This document shows, piece after piece, positions 45,700 to 57,714 of a DNA stretch of 64,000 bases. The notes under the pieces were generated by a model. That model made no database searches, was not told the origin of the DNA, and saw only the letters and a program-made list of their open reading frames with translations. This stretch comes from Coffea arabica (taxonomy: Eukaryota > Streptophyta > Magnoliopsida > Gentianales > Rubiaceae), in assembly GCF_036785885.1 (NCBI RefSeq), contig NC_092324.1:28261001-28325000 (forward strand), written 5' to 3'. The translations under genes were made by a program, and so were the position numbers. Within the stretch, counting starts at the first letter, position 1. Every line of letters starts with the position of its first letter.

Positions 45700-48600
45700 G
45701 ATCCCCGATTCCACTGAGGTAGTTGATGGTATGATCCCTATTTTTCACCGTTTAACTAAGGTTTTAATTGATCCTGGTGCGACACACTCTTTTGTAAAAG
45801 CTAAATTTATGAGTGGGGTAGATGTGAAGTAGATTAAGTTACCTTATAATTTGGAGGTTAGAACGCCTATTGGGGATCAAAGTTTAATTGCTAACTTGGT
45901 ATATAGAAACTGCAAGATATGAGTTGGAATGCAAAAACTATTAGCCGATTTGATGAGTTTAGCTATTAAGGGGTATGATGTCATCTTAGGTATGGATTGG
46001 TTAGTTCGCTACCATGCTCAATTGAATTGTAAGATGAAAACGGTAGAGCTGTGCATTCCGGAAGAGGCAATCCTAAAATTGGATGTAAGCGGTAGACTAG
46101 CCTCATCCGCCCTTATTTCAGGAATTCGAGTTAGAAAGATATTGAGTAAGGGAGCTCAAGGGTCTTTGGCTTTCCTTATAAATATTCCTAATGACACGGT
46201 GAGATTGGAAGATATGCCAGTAGTTAAGAAGTATCCTGATGTTTTTCTTGAAGAACTAGAGTCTTTGCCGCCGGAAAGAGAGATAGCATTTAAAATTGAT
46301 TTGACTCCAGGAGTAACACCTATCTCTAAGACACCTTATAGAATGGCTCTGGCTGAATTGAAAGAACTGAAGTTGCAATTACTAGATTTACTAGGATGAG
46401 GTTTCATAAGAGAAAGTGATTCTCCGTGAGGAACTCCTGTGTTGTTTGTTAAAAAGAAGGATGGGAGTTTAAGATTGTATATAGACTACTGGGGCTTGAA
46501 TGACGTTACCATCAAGAATAAGTACCCTTTACCCCACATTGATGAATTGTTTGACCAATTGCAGGAGGCGGTAGTATTCTCAAAATTGGACCTCAGGCAG
46601 GGCTATTATCAGCTAAGAATTTTGGAAAAAGATATACCTAACACTGCCTTTAATTCGAGGTATGGGTACTTTGAGTTTGCAGTGATGCCGTTTGGGTTAA
46701 CTAATGCTCCTGCAGCTTTTATGGATCTAATGCACCGAATCTTTTAGCCTTGTTTGGATCAGTTTGTGGTGGTGTTCATTGACGATATACTGGTGTATTC
46801 TAAAACCCTGGAGGATCATGAGAAATATTTGAGAATTATCTTGCAAACCTTGAGGGAACATCAGTTGTACGTTAAATTTAGTAAATGTGAATTTTGGTTG
46901 AAGGAAGTGACTTTCTTAGGTCATATAATTTCCAAGGAAGGAATTAAGGTAGATCCGACCAAAGTTGAAGCAGTTTCTAAGTGGAAGCAACCGGAAAATC
47001 CTACTGAAATTCGAAGTTTCTTAGGGTTAACAGGGTATTACCGGAGGTTCATTAAAAATTTTTCTAAGATTGCGGGACCCCTGACTGAATTGACTAAGAA
47101 AAGTGGGAAGTTTATATGGAGTTCTAAGTGTACAGAAAGTTTCTAGAAGTTAAAAAATGGTTTAATAAGAGCACCTGTCTTGACCTTACCTAATGGAAAG
47201 GATAGCTTTGTGGTTTATACAGATGCTTCAAAGGAAGGCTTAGGGTGTGTATTGATGCAGAATGATAAGGTGATTGCATATTGCTGTAGGAAGTAAAAAC
47301 CTCACGAGAAAAATTATCCAACTCATGATTTAGAGTTAGCGGCGGCAGAATTTGCATTAAAGAAGTGGAGGCATTACCTATATGGGGTGACATTTGAGGT
47401 TTTTATAGACCACAAGAGCCTTAAGTACTTGTTCTCTCAAAAGGAGTTAAACCTGAGACAGTATAGATGGGTGGAGTTTTTAGAAGATTATGATTGTACG
47501 ATCAATTATCACCTTGGAAAAAGCTAATGTAGTAGCTGATGCTTTGAGTCGTAAAGTGCAAGTAGTTGGATTGATGATTAAAGAATTGTACTTGTTAGAG
47601 GAGGTTAGTAGTTGGAACCCTCGTCTTGAACCAAGAAAGGTAATCCTTGGGAACATTGTCGTGAAATCCGTTTTGCTCGATCGTATCAAGGAGGCACAAG
47701 AGAAGGACTCAGAGGTTCAAAAGTGGTTGAAAAAAGTTAGAAAGGGGGAAAAGTCGGATTTTAATTTGGGAGTAAATGGAGTACTGAGATTTCGAAATCG
47801 CATGGTAGTGCCAAAGGATGAAGGGCTAAAAAAAGAAATCTTGGAAGAAACTCATTGTTCTAAGTATACGGTACATCCTGGAGTGAATAAAATGTACCAA
47901 AACTTGAAGATCCTGTATTGGTGGGAAAATATGAAGAAGGAAATTGCTCGATTTGTCCAAACTTGTTTCATCTGCCAGCAGGTTAAAGCCGAATATCAAA
48001 AACCATCTGGCCTATTGCAACCTTTGGAGATACCCGAGTGAAAATGGAAAAATATCACCATGGATTTTGTATCTAGATTACCAAAGATACAAAGAAGTCA
48101 CGACGCCATTTGGGTGATAGTGGATAGACTAACCAAATCTGCTCATTTTCTACCGATTAGTATGAAGTATTCCCTAGAGAAATTAGCTAAATTATATTTG
48201 GATGAGATTATAAGGCTACATGGGATCCCAGTAAGTATTGTGTCCGATCGACACTTTCAGTTTGTTTCTCGATTCTGGCAGAAGATGCAAGAAATGTTAG
48301 GAACTAAATTGAGTTTTAGCACTACCTACCACCCACAGACTGATGGACAGTTAGAGAGGACCATTCAAACTCTTGAGAACATGTTGAGATCCTGTATTTT
48401 TGGATTTTGGAGAGAGTTGGAGTGAATACTTGACATTTGTAGAATTTGCTTACAATAATGGCTTCCATCCATCCATTCAAATGGCTCCATATGAGGCTCT
48501 TTATGGCCGGAAGTATAGATCTCCGATTTATTGGGATGAAATAGGTGAAAGAAAGATGTTAAACCCAACTGCAGTACCATGGATTGAGGAGGCGTACGAA

Positions 48601-49143
48601 AAGGTAAAGTTAATACGCCAAAAGATTCAGACAGCCTAGAGCCGCCAAAAGAATTATGCAGACAATCGAAGGAAGGATTTGGAGTTTGCGGTTGGAGATC
48701 AAATTTTTCTTAAGATCACTCCTCTAAAAGCAAGTTTGATGGCAGGAAGAGGAAAGAAGTTGCAACTAAGATTTGTAGGACCTTATAAGATTCTCCAATG
48801 TGTGGGAAATGTGGCCTATAAGTTGGAACTGCCACCAAGTTTCTCTCGAATTCATAATATTTTTCATGTGTCTATGCTCAAGAAGTATGACCCAAATCCC
48901 TCCCATGTACTGCAACCAGAAAATATTGAGATTGACGAGGAACTGACTTATAAGGAGAAACCAGTGAAATTTCTGGATCTTAAGGTGAAGGAACTAAGGA
49001 ATAAGCAAATCCCGTTGGTAAAAGTTGTATGGAGAAATCACGGATTAGATGAAGCAACTTGGGAGGTAGAAGAAGAGATTCGAGAGAAATATCCAAACCT
49101 ATTTCTGAATCAAGGTATGAATTTCGTGGACGAATTCTTTTAA
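45700..49143 (+). pseudogene. pol: Chromovirus pol: protease, RT, RNase H, integrase, chromodomain, broken
   Basis: Domains in order: aspartic protease with a DPGATHSF active-site stretch (about 45772-45795); reverse transcriptase (about 46280-47100) with the FIDD catalytic box near 46784; RNase H (47210-47530) with a YTDAS motif; integrase with HHCC finger (about 47850-47980), Asp in MDFVSRLP (48060), Asp in SDRHF (about 48245) and Glu in LERTIQ (about 48355); and a chromodomain (about 48950-49120, VVWRNHG and ATWEVEEEI). Stops lie at 45830, 45920, 46397, 46427, 46745, 47144, 47294, 48039 and 48637; frameshifts near 47517 (extra A in an A-run) and 48400. Between frameshifts the frame is the same as gag, so gag-pol was one ORF. 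The chromodomain points to heterochromatin-targeted integration. Confidence 0.93.
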
Positions 49144-49154
49144 AGGGGAGAGGA
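49138..49154 (+). promoter_or_regulatory. Polypurine tract of the chromovirus
   Basis: TTTTAAAGGGGAGAGGA ends directly at the 3' LTR start TGTGAGGACCC (49155). It overlaps the last pol codon. Confidence 0.85.
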
Positions 49155-49228
49155 TGTGAGGACCCATATTTTATTCTTATTTTAGTCTATTTTATAATTA
49201 TTTTACCTTAGTGTTATTTAATTATACT
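49155..49228 (+). mobile_element. Start of the chromovirus 3' LTR, interrupted
   Basis: These about 74 bp match 40428-40501 with very few changes and stop where a T-run begins. The rest of the LTR should lie beyond the LINE, outside the window. Confidence 0.88.
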
Positions 49229-52225
49229 TTTTTTTAGACAAAAGGATTGTTGTTTTTATTGATCAGAAAGCATTAGACCGACCGCCCGATGAATTCGCTT
49301 CCCTATAGCAATGTGAAATCGTTAGAAAACAATGACGAAACTGAAGCAACTCCTCCAGCTCCTTCTCCAACTGCCATGGACAAGCACTAGCCCCCTGAAC
49401 GATCCGAATGAGTGTAAGCGAATGTGCCTTGATATGTATCTCTTGGAACCCTCGGGCAATACAGTATTTAACACCCACCAGGAGCCCGCGTAACTCTGCA
49501 TGCAGGCTGCTCATTGTCCCAAAAAATGTAGAATAACCGAACACAAAATTCCCATGATAGTCTCGCACCAACCCACCCCCTCCACTCAACCCTGGGTTTC
49601 CCCGAGAACACCCATCAGAATTTAACTTCCACCCTCCTTGCGGCGAGATCCATCGAACCGGTTGAATGACCACCAGCTTCTGGCAGTGGGCTACCTCATA
49701 AAGCAATCCTACCCACGAGGATGCTGACCACCTCATCCTCAGGAATTGCACCTGCAAGATGTCTCCTAGTAATTGGACGATCCGATTCACAATCTCTCTA
49801 ATACTCAACTTTTGCCCTTCAAACACCCCCTATTCCGTGCCTTCCACAATTCCCAGCAGACCACTGCCGGGAGAACCCTATTCAAAAATGCCAAAATACT
49901 ATTATGCCCTTTCCTCAACCACCAAAACCACACCATATGCCGCATCGTATGCGCCCCATCCATTTCTCCTGCATGTATCTCAAAGTGACGTCAAACTAAT
50001 CTTGCTCCTTCCCCAGGCCAAAAAACGTGCTCCATGTCCTCCTCCCTAGGATCCTGGCAACACCAACATCAAGAAGGGCCCCATACCCCAAATCTCCTTA
50101 GTTTTTCCATAGTAGGGAGCTTGCCTTGTAGTAACCGCAACATCAAGAAAGAGATTTTAATTGGTAGACCGTGGTGCCAGACAGCTGCAGCATTCCAAGA
50201 TCTGTTATCAACATGCCGGACCAGGGAGTATGCCGAAGACGTGGAGAAGCTACAAGAAGGCGTCAACGTCCAAACCATTCTATCTGGACCTTGAAAGGTT
50301 GGGGGGGCCACATCCAGGATGTGCGCAACCAATCTGCCTCCAAGTGTTGATTAAGCATCGCAATATTCCAGACCCCCTGATCTACAAAATTAGCAACCAA
50401 ATGGTCGTGGAATATCTCCACCTTTTGACATAACGCCCCTGCCCCCATCCAATTGTCATGCCAAAAACTCATCAAGCCCTGCTTCACAACCCAACTGATG
50501 TTGTTCTCCATCACTTGCTGCACTGCACTCATCCTCCTTCACATTTGAGAGCTCCACGGACTAGCCTCCGCCAGAGAAGGATGTAACCCCGAGCAATATT
50601 TTCTTGATATGAACTCTGCCCAGAGTGATTGTTGCTGCCTAAATTTCCACCAAAGCTTAACTGAGAACGAGTCGTAAACACCCTTCAACCCACGCAAACC
50701 AATACCTCCTTCATCTGATGTCCCCCATAGGAAGTCCCAAAATGTGATGTCCACAAGGCCTCCTATCGAATCCAATGGAAATTAGTCCCAAAGTCTGATG
50801 TCCCCCACAGGAAGTCTGCGAATATCTTCTCCAAGGACACGAGAACCCCCTTTGGCGGAGAAGCGGCTGCCAGCAAGTGTGTTAACATTGAAGCTAACAC
50901 ACTCTTAAGCAGTACCACTCGACCTCCAACAGATAAAAACTTATTCTTCCACAAGAAAATACGAGTCACCACCGCATTATAAATCTTTGGAAAGTAAACC
51001 TTTTTCTGCCATCCAACATACAGAGGACATCCGAGGTAACGTACCGGAAAAACTCGCCTCTGAAACCCAAGTGTCTTGCCAATCACTGCTGCCTTCTGCG
51101 GCGGAAACTTTGGGTGAGTCAAGAAGCAGCTTTTTTGGGAATTTATCCACTGTCTCGATGTCACACTATACTCGTCCAGTACCCTTTTAATCAGACCTAG
51201 CGAGGATCTCGCTCCATTGGAGAAGATGATGACATCATCGGCATACGCCAGATATGTTACTACAGGACACCGAGGAGGGACTTTAAAAGGAATGAACCGT
51301 CGCTGAGTGGTTAACGCATTTAGGGCTCGAGAAAACACCTCTGCTCCGATGACAAATAAGGTTGGCGATATGGGATCCCCTTGCCGGAGACCCCGTGACG
51401 ACTTGAAAAAACCTTGAGGAGCGCTATTGACCAATACCGAGAACTAAACATTAGAAACAAGGCGCTAGATCATGTCAATCCAGGTCTCAGAGAACCCAAA
51501 GCAGTGAAGAACTTGTAAAAAAAAATGGCCACGAGACTCTATCATATGCTTTCATCATGTCTAATTTAATCACCATGTTCCCACCTCGATTAGAATTCGT
51601 GATATCTGATAACAACTCTTGAGCAAGAAAGAAATTATTCGCAATCTGTCTCCCTTTCACAAATCCGCTTTGCTGTGGAGATATGAGCCGGGGCAGTATC
51701 TTAGCCAATCTCTCCAATAGTAGCTTCGAAATGATTTTGTTAGCAAAATTACATAGACTGATAGGTCTAAACTGAGTGAAATCCTGAGGGTTTTCCACTT
51801 TTCGCAGCAGTACAATCGATGTAGCCGTGATAATCCTAGGGAGCTCTGCCCCACAGAAGAAACTCACCACCGCCCGATATATATCCATAGCTATCACCTC
51901 CCATGCAAAAGTGAAGAATTTTCCTGTGAAACCATCCGGACCCATTGCACTTTCCTCATCTAGGGAAAAAACAATGTCCTTCACTTCTTCAAGCCGCGAG
52001 ATCTCCGTTAACAAAGTGTTGTCTTGGACAGTGACTAATTTTGGAATGAGCTCCAAAAAATCCCTGGCCGGGGAACTGCTATCTGCCGTGAATAACTCCT
52101 GGAAGAAACTAACGGCCGCCTCACCAATCTGTGACTTCTCCTCGAGCCACTCTCCGTCCGACTTCCTCACCCGATGAATCATAGCACGACGTCTCCTCTC
52201 CGCAACCAGTGAATGGAAGAACTTC
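49228..52225 (-). pseudogene. LINE (plant L1 type) ORF2, 3' part: RT, zf-RVT, RNase H
   Basis: In the minus-strand direction: remnant of the EN-RT linker and RT (52225-51487) with FRPISLCNF and KLDMMKAYDRVSW; after a frameshift the RT palm and thumb (51434-50763) with the YADD box at 51245-51234; zf-RVT-like region (50532-50069); and RNase H (49826-49263) with NSDGCSRGNPG and HAEL motifs. The third catalytic Asp of RNase H is His (AHS in place of a VDS-type motif). A T8 run at 49228-49235 is the poly(A) tail, marking the 3' end and insertion into the chromovirus LTR. Several frameshifts and a short internal duplication (about 50710-50810) make it inactive. Its 5' part lies at 62870-64000, beyond the TR-GAG2 insertion. 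Confidence 0.9.
52221..52225. repeat. Target-site duplication of TR-GAG2, left copy (ACTTC)
   Basis: ACTTC directly precedes the LTR start and is repeated at 62870-62874 directly after the other LTR. Both lie within the LINE ORF2 frame, which proves a normal integrase-mediated insertion there. Confidence 0.95.
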
Positions 52226-55200
52226 TGTGACGCCCCCACTTCTCCCTAAGGCGAACCAAAGGGTATCCGCGGGACGCCTGCCCAGCTCTCGCCAGGACTC
52301 ACTACAATCCATCATTCAAGAGCTCGAAATACTTTAAGTAACTTCAATACATAATTAAAGTACTTCAAATATCTCACACTTACAATTATGTAGCTTTCAA
52401 GCTTAAATACAACCCAACGGAAAAGGGGTACAATAGCCATCCGTTATAATATAACTTAAAGTTTCAAAAGAAAACAATCTAGTACTACTCACGAGCACCC
52501 TTGGTCTCGAACCCTGTAAAAGAAAACCACAACGTGGAATGAGCTACACAGCCCAGTGAGGTTCCAAGACACTCTAACAGTTCAAATAAATCAAGTAAGT
52601 TGGGCATATCATATGCATGGTTCAAGGTTACACAATGGCATGTTATCATGAGGTGATAATTTTTGTACGGGTAATTTGAGACATTTATCATGGTATGAGA
52701 CATTGGCATGTATAGTTCACGAGTGATTGGAACTTATTACCGGTGCGAGTAATTAAACATATTACAGGTATGGAGCATTAACATGAAACAGGTTTCATGA
52801 TATGAGTACATTGAACAGGCAACAGGTATGGAGCATATCGCAGGCATGGCTCAGGATTTCATGTTGACATTTTAGCATGAAACAATTATCATGATACAAG
52901 GTAAACATATACTGTAGGATACGGTGTTCCAGTGGAACTCTGTCGGTCATCTGCACCTTATGACTTCCGGATCCCCTCGGTTTGACTGGCCATCACCTTA
53001 TCCCTCCAGTGGTAATACTCGAGTATACCGAAACGGTGTCCCAAGGTTCCAACCTACCCGACCGAGCCCAGTCCTGGCTCGAGTAGGTTAGTAACGATGA
53101 GAAGGGCCCAATTCAGCTTAGAGCTTACAACATGCACAAGTAATCAAGTAATTCGGCAAAAGGTAAAATTCATTATTTGAGTAGGTCGAGTGAGGTAAAG
53201 TACACACTCGCCTAACAATGATGGACAGCTTCATATAACATGCGATTCATGATAATCAAGTGATCAAGTAAGTTGGTGATCACGTAAGCAGATAATCAAG
53301 TAAGCAAGTAGCCGAATGGATTAGAAAACGGTAAGTAAACACGGTAAACGGTGGTAATTACGGTTAATTGGTAGACATATGTCATTTTAATAGGCCACCA
53401 TTGGCCGTTTTTCACTTTTTCCACATAAGAGTCGAGGAGATTCACTCCAACCGACTTTTACTGTCATAGCATAATTAATCATTTAAACACATCATGTAGA
53501 TATGCTCTCCAAGCATTTCATATCTAGTATTTCAAGTAATCACATAAATATGCTCTTTAAGCATTTCATATCGAATAGTTCAAATATACATATTTCAGGT
53601 ATTTCATGTCGAGTAATTCAAGTATACCTCATTCAGATATGCATGAGTGTGGTAAATACTTAACATATAGCACTTAACACTTAATAATCATGGGTTATGC
53701 ATGTCATAGACTTATTCCAATTACGTATTCCTATATGGAACACTCACCTATAGCAACAAGAGAGTAATACTCAAACAAATGTCTAGGCGTCCACTTCGAG
53801 TTCCTCTTGAAGGTCCCCTTGAGCGCCTGGGCAAATAACCATTAACTATTATACACTATCACTTAGAACCCCTACTTATCAAAGAAGGTTATACAATCTA
53901 AGGAGAATTCATTAATTGGGCCTTAATTATTAATAATCGAGGCTCAAGAGTAAAGTTTTAAAGTCTAAAGAGAGAGACTAATATTTTCCATGAAATCGAG
54001 TTCAAAATGTTCAATCGGTATCGAGAAAAGAAGGCAAGTTTCCAAAATCTCATTTTCTAAGAAATTGACAAATTTCAGCTTTGGGTGTCAATTTTAGAAA
54101 AATTGTATCTTGCACTATGTAGGTCCAAAATTGGAAAGCTTGATACCGTTGGAAACTTCTTCAAAAGCGCTAAAAGTTCCTAGAAGATAATTTTCCATGA
54201 TTCCAAACAGAAGGTATTCAAAAATTGACTCAAAGTTGCTGCTTGGGACCATTTAGACAGTTTCGGGGTTGGTTTTTGACCATCTTTGAAAATCCGGCAA
54301 AATTCATACAATACGAACTAACCTCCGAAATTTAGAACTCAATTAGAGCTACAATCAAAGTTTAAAACAAAACAAACGGTACAAGAATTGAAGTTTTGAG
54401 TGCCAAGATATAGCAGCTCAAAGTTGGCTAAAAATTCCTCCTCGATCAAGAATTTCCAGATTTAAACATGAACTTTGGGACTTCGTTTGAACATCTAAAC
54501 AGACTCAAAATGGTACCAAATTTGGTATGATTATACTACCATAAAAGGGCTATTCCTCTGTCAAATTTCATAGAAAAATATGCACGGAAAGTCACTTAAC
54601 GAAATCACTCAAGTTTCCAAATTTTTAAGGCAAAGCTGCCTCGTGTATGAAAATTTCCTTTTCTAAACTTTTGACCAAGGGAAGATACCTAAAACATGTC
54701 TCGTTTATGATAATCAGGTCTAGCAAGAATTCAAAATACATTTGATAGGTGATTTACATCAAGTATTTCGAAATAACAAGTCCCAAATCATTGTTAGTTA
54801 CAAATCTGTCCAAGTGGAAAATTCTATCACTGTAGCTGTTTCAAACTTTGGCCACAACTCACTCAATTCAACTTGGAATTGGGCGTGGTTGATGGCGTTG
54901 GAAATCTCTCTCATAAAGCTGAGTTTTCTCAGAAGAAACCATTTTCAAATTCCATTCACAAACAGCTCGTTTTTGAGCATGAAGATACAAGTCCTGTCCT
55001 GTCTCCTGGAGAGAAACGAAACAGGACAGTGATTTTCAATCGAATGGTGTGGCTCCCTCAAGTGGAACCAGAACGTGAAATTGGCACCAATGGAAATCTG
55101 GGAATGTCTAGTTTCCAATGCCACAAACGGTACTTGATTTCGACATCGGAGCAAAGAGTTATAGCCGATACAAAATGACTGCCTGGGCAATACGGGATTC

Positions 55201-56442
55201 ATTTTCCAGTTTTGCTAACTTTGGAAATCAACTCATTTGACCAACCAAATCATGTTATTTTTCAATGAAATTTTGTACACACTCACACTAACATGTAAAA
55301 AATATAATCAAGTCATTAGAACCTCAAAATTGTGCACAAAATGGTCGGACAAGACAGGGGTAAAACGGTCACTTTTGCTCCAAGCACCTCCTATGATTTT
55401 CTACCAACAATACAACATTAATCCACTAATTTAAGCACTAAACCACCATTAAATCCATCATCAAGCATGAGATCAGTCCTCAAGACAAAGGTGGGAGTTC
55501 ATAGAGCCCACCCATTTCATTTTACACCATAAACAAGCTACCCAAATGCAAATACTACCTTGTACATGTAAGATGATCTTCATAAAGCAAGATTTAAGTG
55601 TTGGATTAACACCTACTTGATTAGAGGATGAAGGCAGAAATTTCGGCCCCTTAGATGCTCAAGAAAACCGTGGATAGCAGCCCTCTTTCTTAGCTTGATG
55701 TAATCTCCAAGTAACTAGCTAAGAGTGGTTGAAATTTGAAGTGAAATGGAGAAGATTTGGTGAAGAAATTAGGATGGAATTGGAGTTGTTTTTCTCCTTT
55801 GTTAGCTGGCCAGATGAGGAAGCAAGAGAGAGAGAGAGTGATCAGATTTTAGCTTCCAAGAGAAGGTTCATTTGTGTGGCCCATAATTGTGCAAAAGTCA
55901 ACCCTACTACCGCGCGCACTCGCGCGCGTTTCGTGCTCGATTCCTCTCGTGTTTGTTTCGCTAGTGCACTAAACCTCTAATGCACTTATATTCATATAAA
56001 TATCATTCACTCTTAATTGTCCCAAAATAAGGGTCTAAAGTTCCTAAATTAAAATCACGCGTGTGAAAACGCGTATCTCCAATCTGAGCGCGATAACGCG
56101 AAACTTCCGAGAAATTCTTATAACGATAATACTAATAACTATCACTTGAGTATTTAAACATTAAAATACCTAATTTAGGTCTATTATACAAATCTCCAAT
56201 ATTCCAAACTTATTGTACTCTCAATCAGTCAAGATTTCCAAAGACGTGTTCACTATTTTCACTAAACGAGCTTCCGGAAATTAATTTTTGAAACAAGTCA
56301 TTTTAAAAATATAATGAAACTATATTTCCATGTAATTAGGTCTCAAGAGCTTAGAAAATAATATTCGGAGTAAAAGGCCAAATAAATAATTAAATAAGCG
56401 AGAAATGGGAGATTAAATAAGTAAATTTTGCGAGTCCTCACA
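52226..56442 (-). mobile_element. TR-GAG2 3' LTR, 4,217 bp
   Basis: Termini TGTGAGGACTC (56442) and GGGGCGTCACA (52226) in element sense. Predicted split leader: exon 1 ends at 55613, intron 1 55612-53827, exon 2 53826-53748, intron 2 53747-52514. Stem-loop at 53187-53210; GTTGACTTTT motif at 55893-55902; a GCGCGC-rich stretch at about 55910-55930. ORFs such as 52485-52709 and 54742-55202 have no recognisable content and fall in the predicted introns or exon 3. Confidence 0.94.
52514..55612 (-). other. Predicted two-intron leader region of the TR-GAG2 LTR
   Basis: Intron 1 (1,786 bp) goes from AG before GTGTTA at 55612 to an acceptor TTATTTGCCCAG at 53827. Exon 2 is 79 nt (53826-53748) and starts GCGCTCAAG, close to GTGCTCAAG of the chromovirus exon 2. 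Intron 2 (1,234 bp) has a GTGAGTG donor and ends TTTTCTTTTACAG at 52514. The same sites are present in the 5' LTR at +6,400 or so. Confidence 0.55.
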
Positions 56443-57714
56443 ACCTCCCCTCCTTAAAAGAATTTCGTCCTCGAAATTCATACCTTCTGTAATCTCAGAC
56501 AACTCTGAACCGTGTGGTGTGTTCATGTCATGCGTTCTTTCAGATGCCACTGGTCGGTTTCTCCTTCCATTGACTTGTCGAGAGACAGTTCCATTTCCTT
56601 GTTGAGCAGTAGTTTCTCGTGGATACCTCCTTGGACAGTCATGAACTTTATGGTTGGTACTCCCACACCCCATACACTTTCGTCCCTTTAACCAACAGTT
56701 TTCTTCAGTGTGATTCGTCCTTCCGCAATATCCACAAGTCGGACGAGGTATTATGACCTGACTGGCTTGCGAGGTTTTCTTTGATCGTGTCTGTTCTACT
56801 GAAGTCTTTCGCGACATAGTTCCTTTTGGTTCCTTTATCATGAGTGGTGCAGGAAATAACAGTCCTACTTCATCCACTTCTTTTCTAACTTTGGGTGGTG
56901 GTCCATTTTCTCCTAGTGTACTGTCAGATGCATCTCTTTTCCTTGCTTGAAAAGCTCTCAGTTGAGATTTTGTGCTTTCTACCCTTTGCGCTTTTTCGAG
57001 AGCATCACTAAATGTTTCAACCTGTGCTGCAGCAAGGGCATCTTGGATTTCCAAATCTAATCCTTGGATAAACCGTCTTATTCTCTTCCGTTCAGTAGCC
57101 ACCAATTCTGGGGCATATGTAGATAATTTCGTAAAGCGTGTTTCATACTCAGCTACGCTCAAAGTTCCTTGACGAAGCTTTATAAAATCATCTTCTCTCT
57201 TTTCTTGGACAAGTGGAGGAAGAAATTTCTCATTAAATTCACGTACAAAGTTTATCCAAGTCCTTAGGGTTTGATCTCTTTCCCACTTGTTTCTTATAAC
57301 ATTCCACCAGGCTCGGGCTGCTCCTTCAAGTTGAAATACAGCAAAGGTGACTTGTCTCTCCTCTGTGTAATCCAAGGCATCGAATATATTTCTTATATTC
57401 TCTAACCAATTCTCAGCCACCTCTGGATCAGGTCCTCCAGCAAACTTGGGTTGGGAAAATTTCTGAAACCGCTCTAAAGGTCGATCCTCCCCTATTTCTT
57501 GGTTTCTACGTTGGTTTCCTTGTCCAACACCTTGACCTTGTTGAGCTACTAAGAGCTCTAGGATATCCGTCATGCGAGTTAAAACTTGTCCCATTTGGTC
57601 ATTTCCTCTCCCAGCACTTAGCTCGACATTTTGGTCAATATCAGATCCATTATCTACTCTTTCATTTCGGGGTTGTCTAGGTTGACGTCCCTTTCGTTGT
57701 CCTCTAGTTTCCAT
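56413..57714 (-). CDS. gag: Gag polyprotein of TR-GAG2, fused to a pol tail remnant
   Basis: The open frame begins at 57795, but the Met at 57714 (followed by ETRGQRKGRQ) matches the basic N-termini of related Gags, giving 433 aa. Capsid domain at about residues 75-260, then two canonical CCHC knuckles (C327-C330-H335-C340 and C347-C350-H355-C360, numbered from 57714). The last about 25 residues (ending GMNFEDEILLRRGG and a short tail) correspond to the C-terminal end of chromovirus pol (GMNFVDEFF at 49118-49140). The coding region thus runs through the PPT and stops 30 bp inside the 3' LTR. Pol was lost by a clean in-frame deletion. There are no internal stops. Confidence 0.93.
   Translation of the reverse strand: METRGQRKGRQPRQPRNERVDNGSDIDQNVELSAGRGNDQMGQVLTRMTDILELLVAQQGQGVGQGNQRRNQEIGEDRPLERFQKFSQPKFAGGPDPEVAENWLENIRNIFDALDYTEERQVTFAVFQLEGAARAWWNVIRNKWERDQTLRTWINFVREFNEKFLPPLVQEKREDDFIKLRQGTLSVAEYETRFTKLSTYAPELVATERKRIRRFIQGLDLEIQDALAAAQVETFSDALEKAQRVESTKSQLRAFQARKRDASDSTLGENGPPPKVRKEVDEVGLLFPAPLMIKEPKGTMSRKTSVEQTRSKKTSQASQVIIPRPTCGYCGRTNHTEENCWLKGRKCMGCGSTNHKVHDCPRRYPRETTAQQGNGTVSRQVNGRRNRPVASERTHDMNTPHGSELSEITEGMNFEDEILLRRGGCEDSQNLLI
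56443..56462 (-). promoter_or_regulatory. Polypurine tract of TR-GAG2
   Basis: The minus strand reads TTTTAAGGAGGGGAGGT up to the LTR start TGTGAGG. It also encodes the LLRRGG residues near the Gag C-terminus. Confidence 0.85.

Larger units (their letters stand above)
40428..49228 (+). mobile_element. Tekay/Del-type chromovirus (Ty3/gypsy), defective
   Basis: The element has a 5' LTR (40428-43503), PBS, accessory ORF, gag, pol with chromodomain, PPT (49138-49154) and the first about 74 bp of the 3' LTR (from 49155), which a LINE interrupts at about 49228. CTTCT at 40423-40427 is the candidate target-site duplication; its partner lies outside the window. Lineage is inferred from the C-terminal chromodomain, the roughly 3-kb LTR and the fused gag-pol frame. 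It is inserted in the decayed Tat-like gag and is itself non-functional. Confidence 0.9.

Noticed and set aside
54742..55202. Overlapping 85-101 aa ORFs in the TR-GAG2 LTRs (also 61304-61627)
   Set aside because: They lie within predicted intron 1 on both strands and have no recognisable domain.
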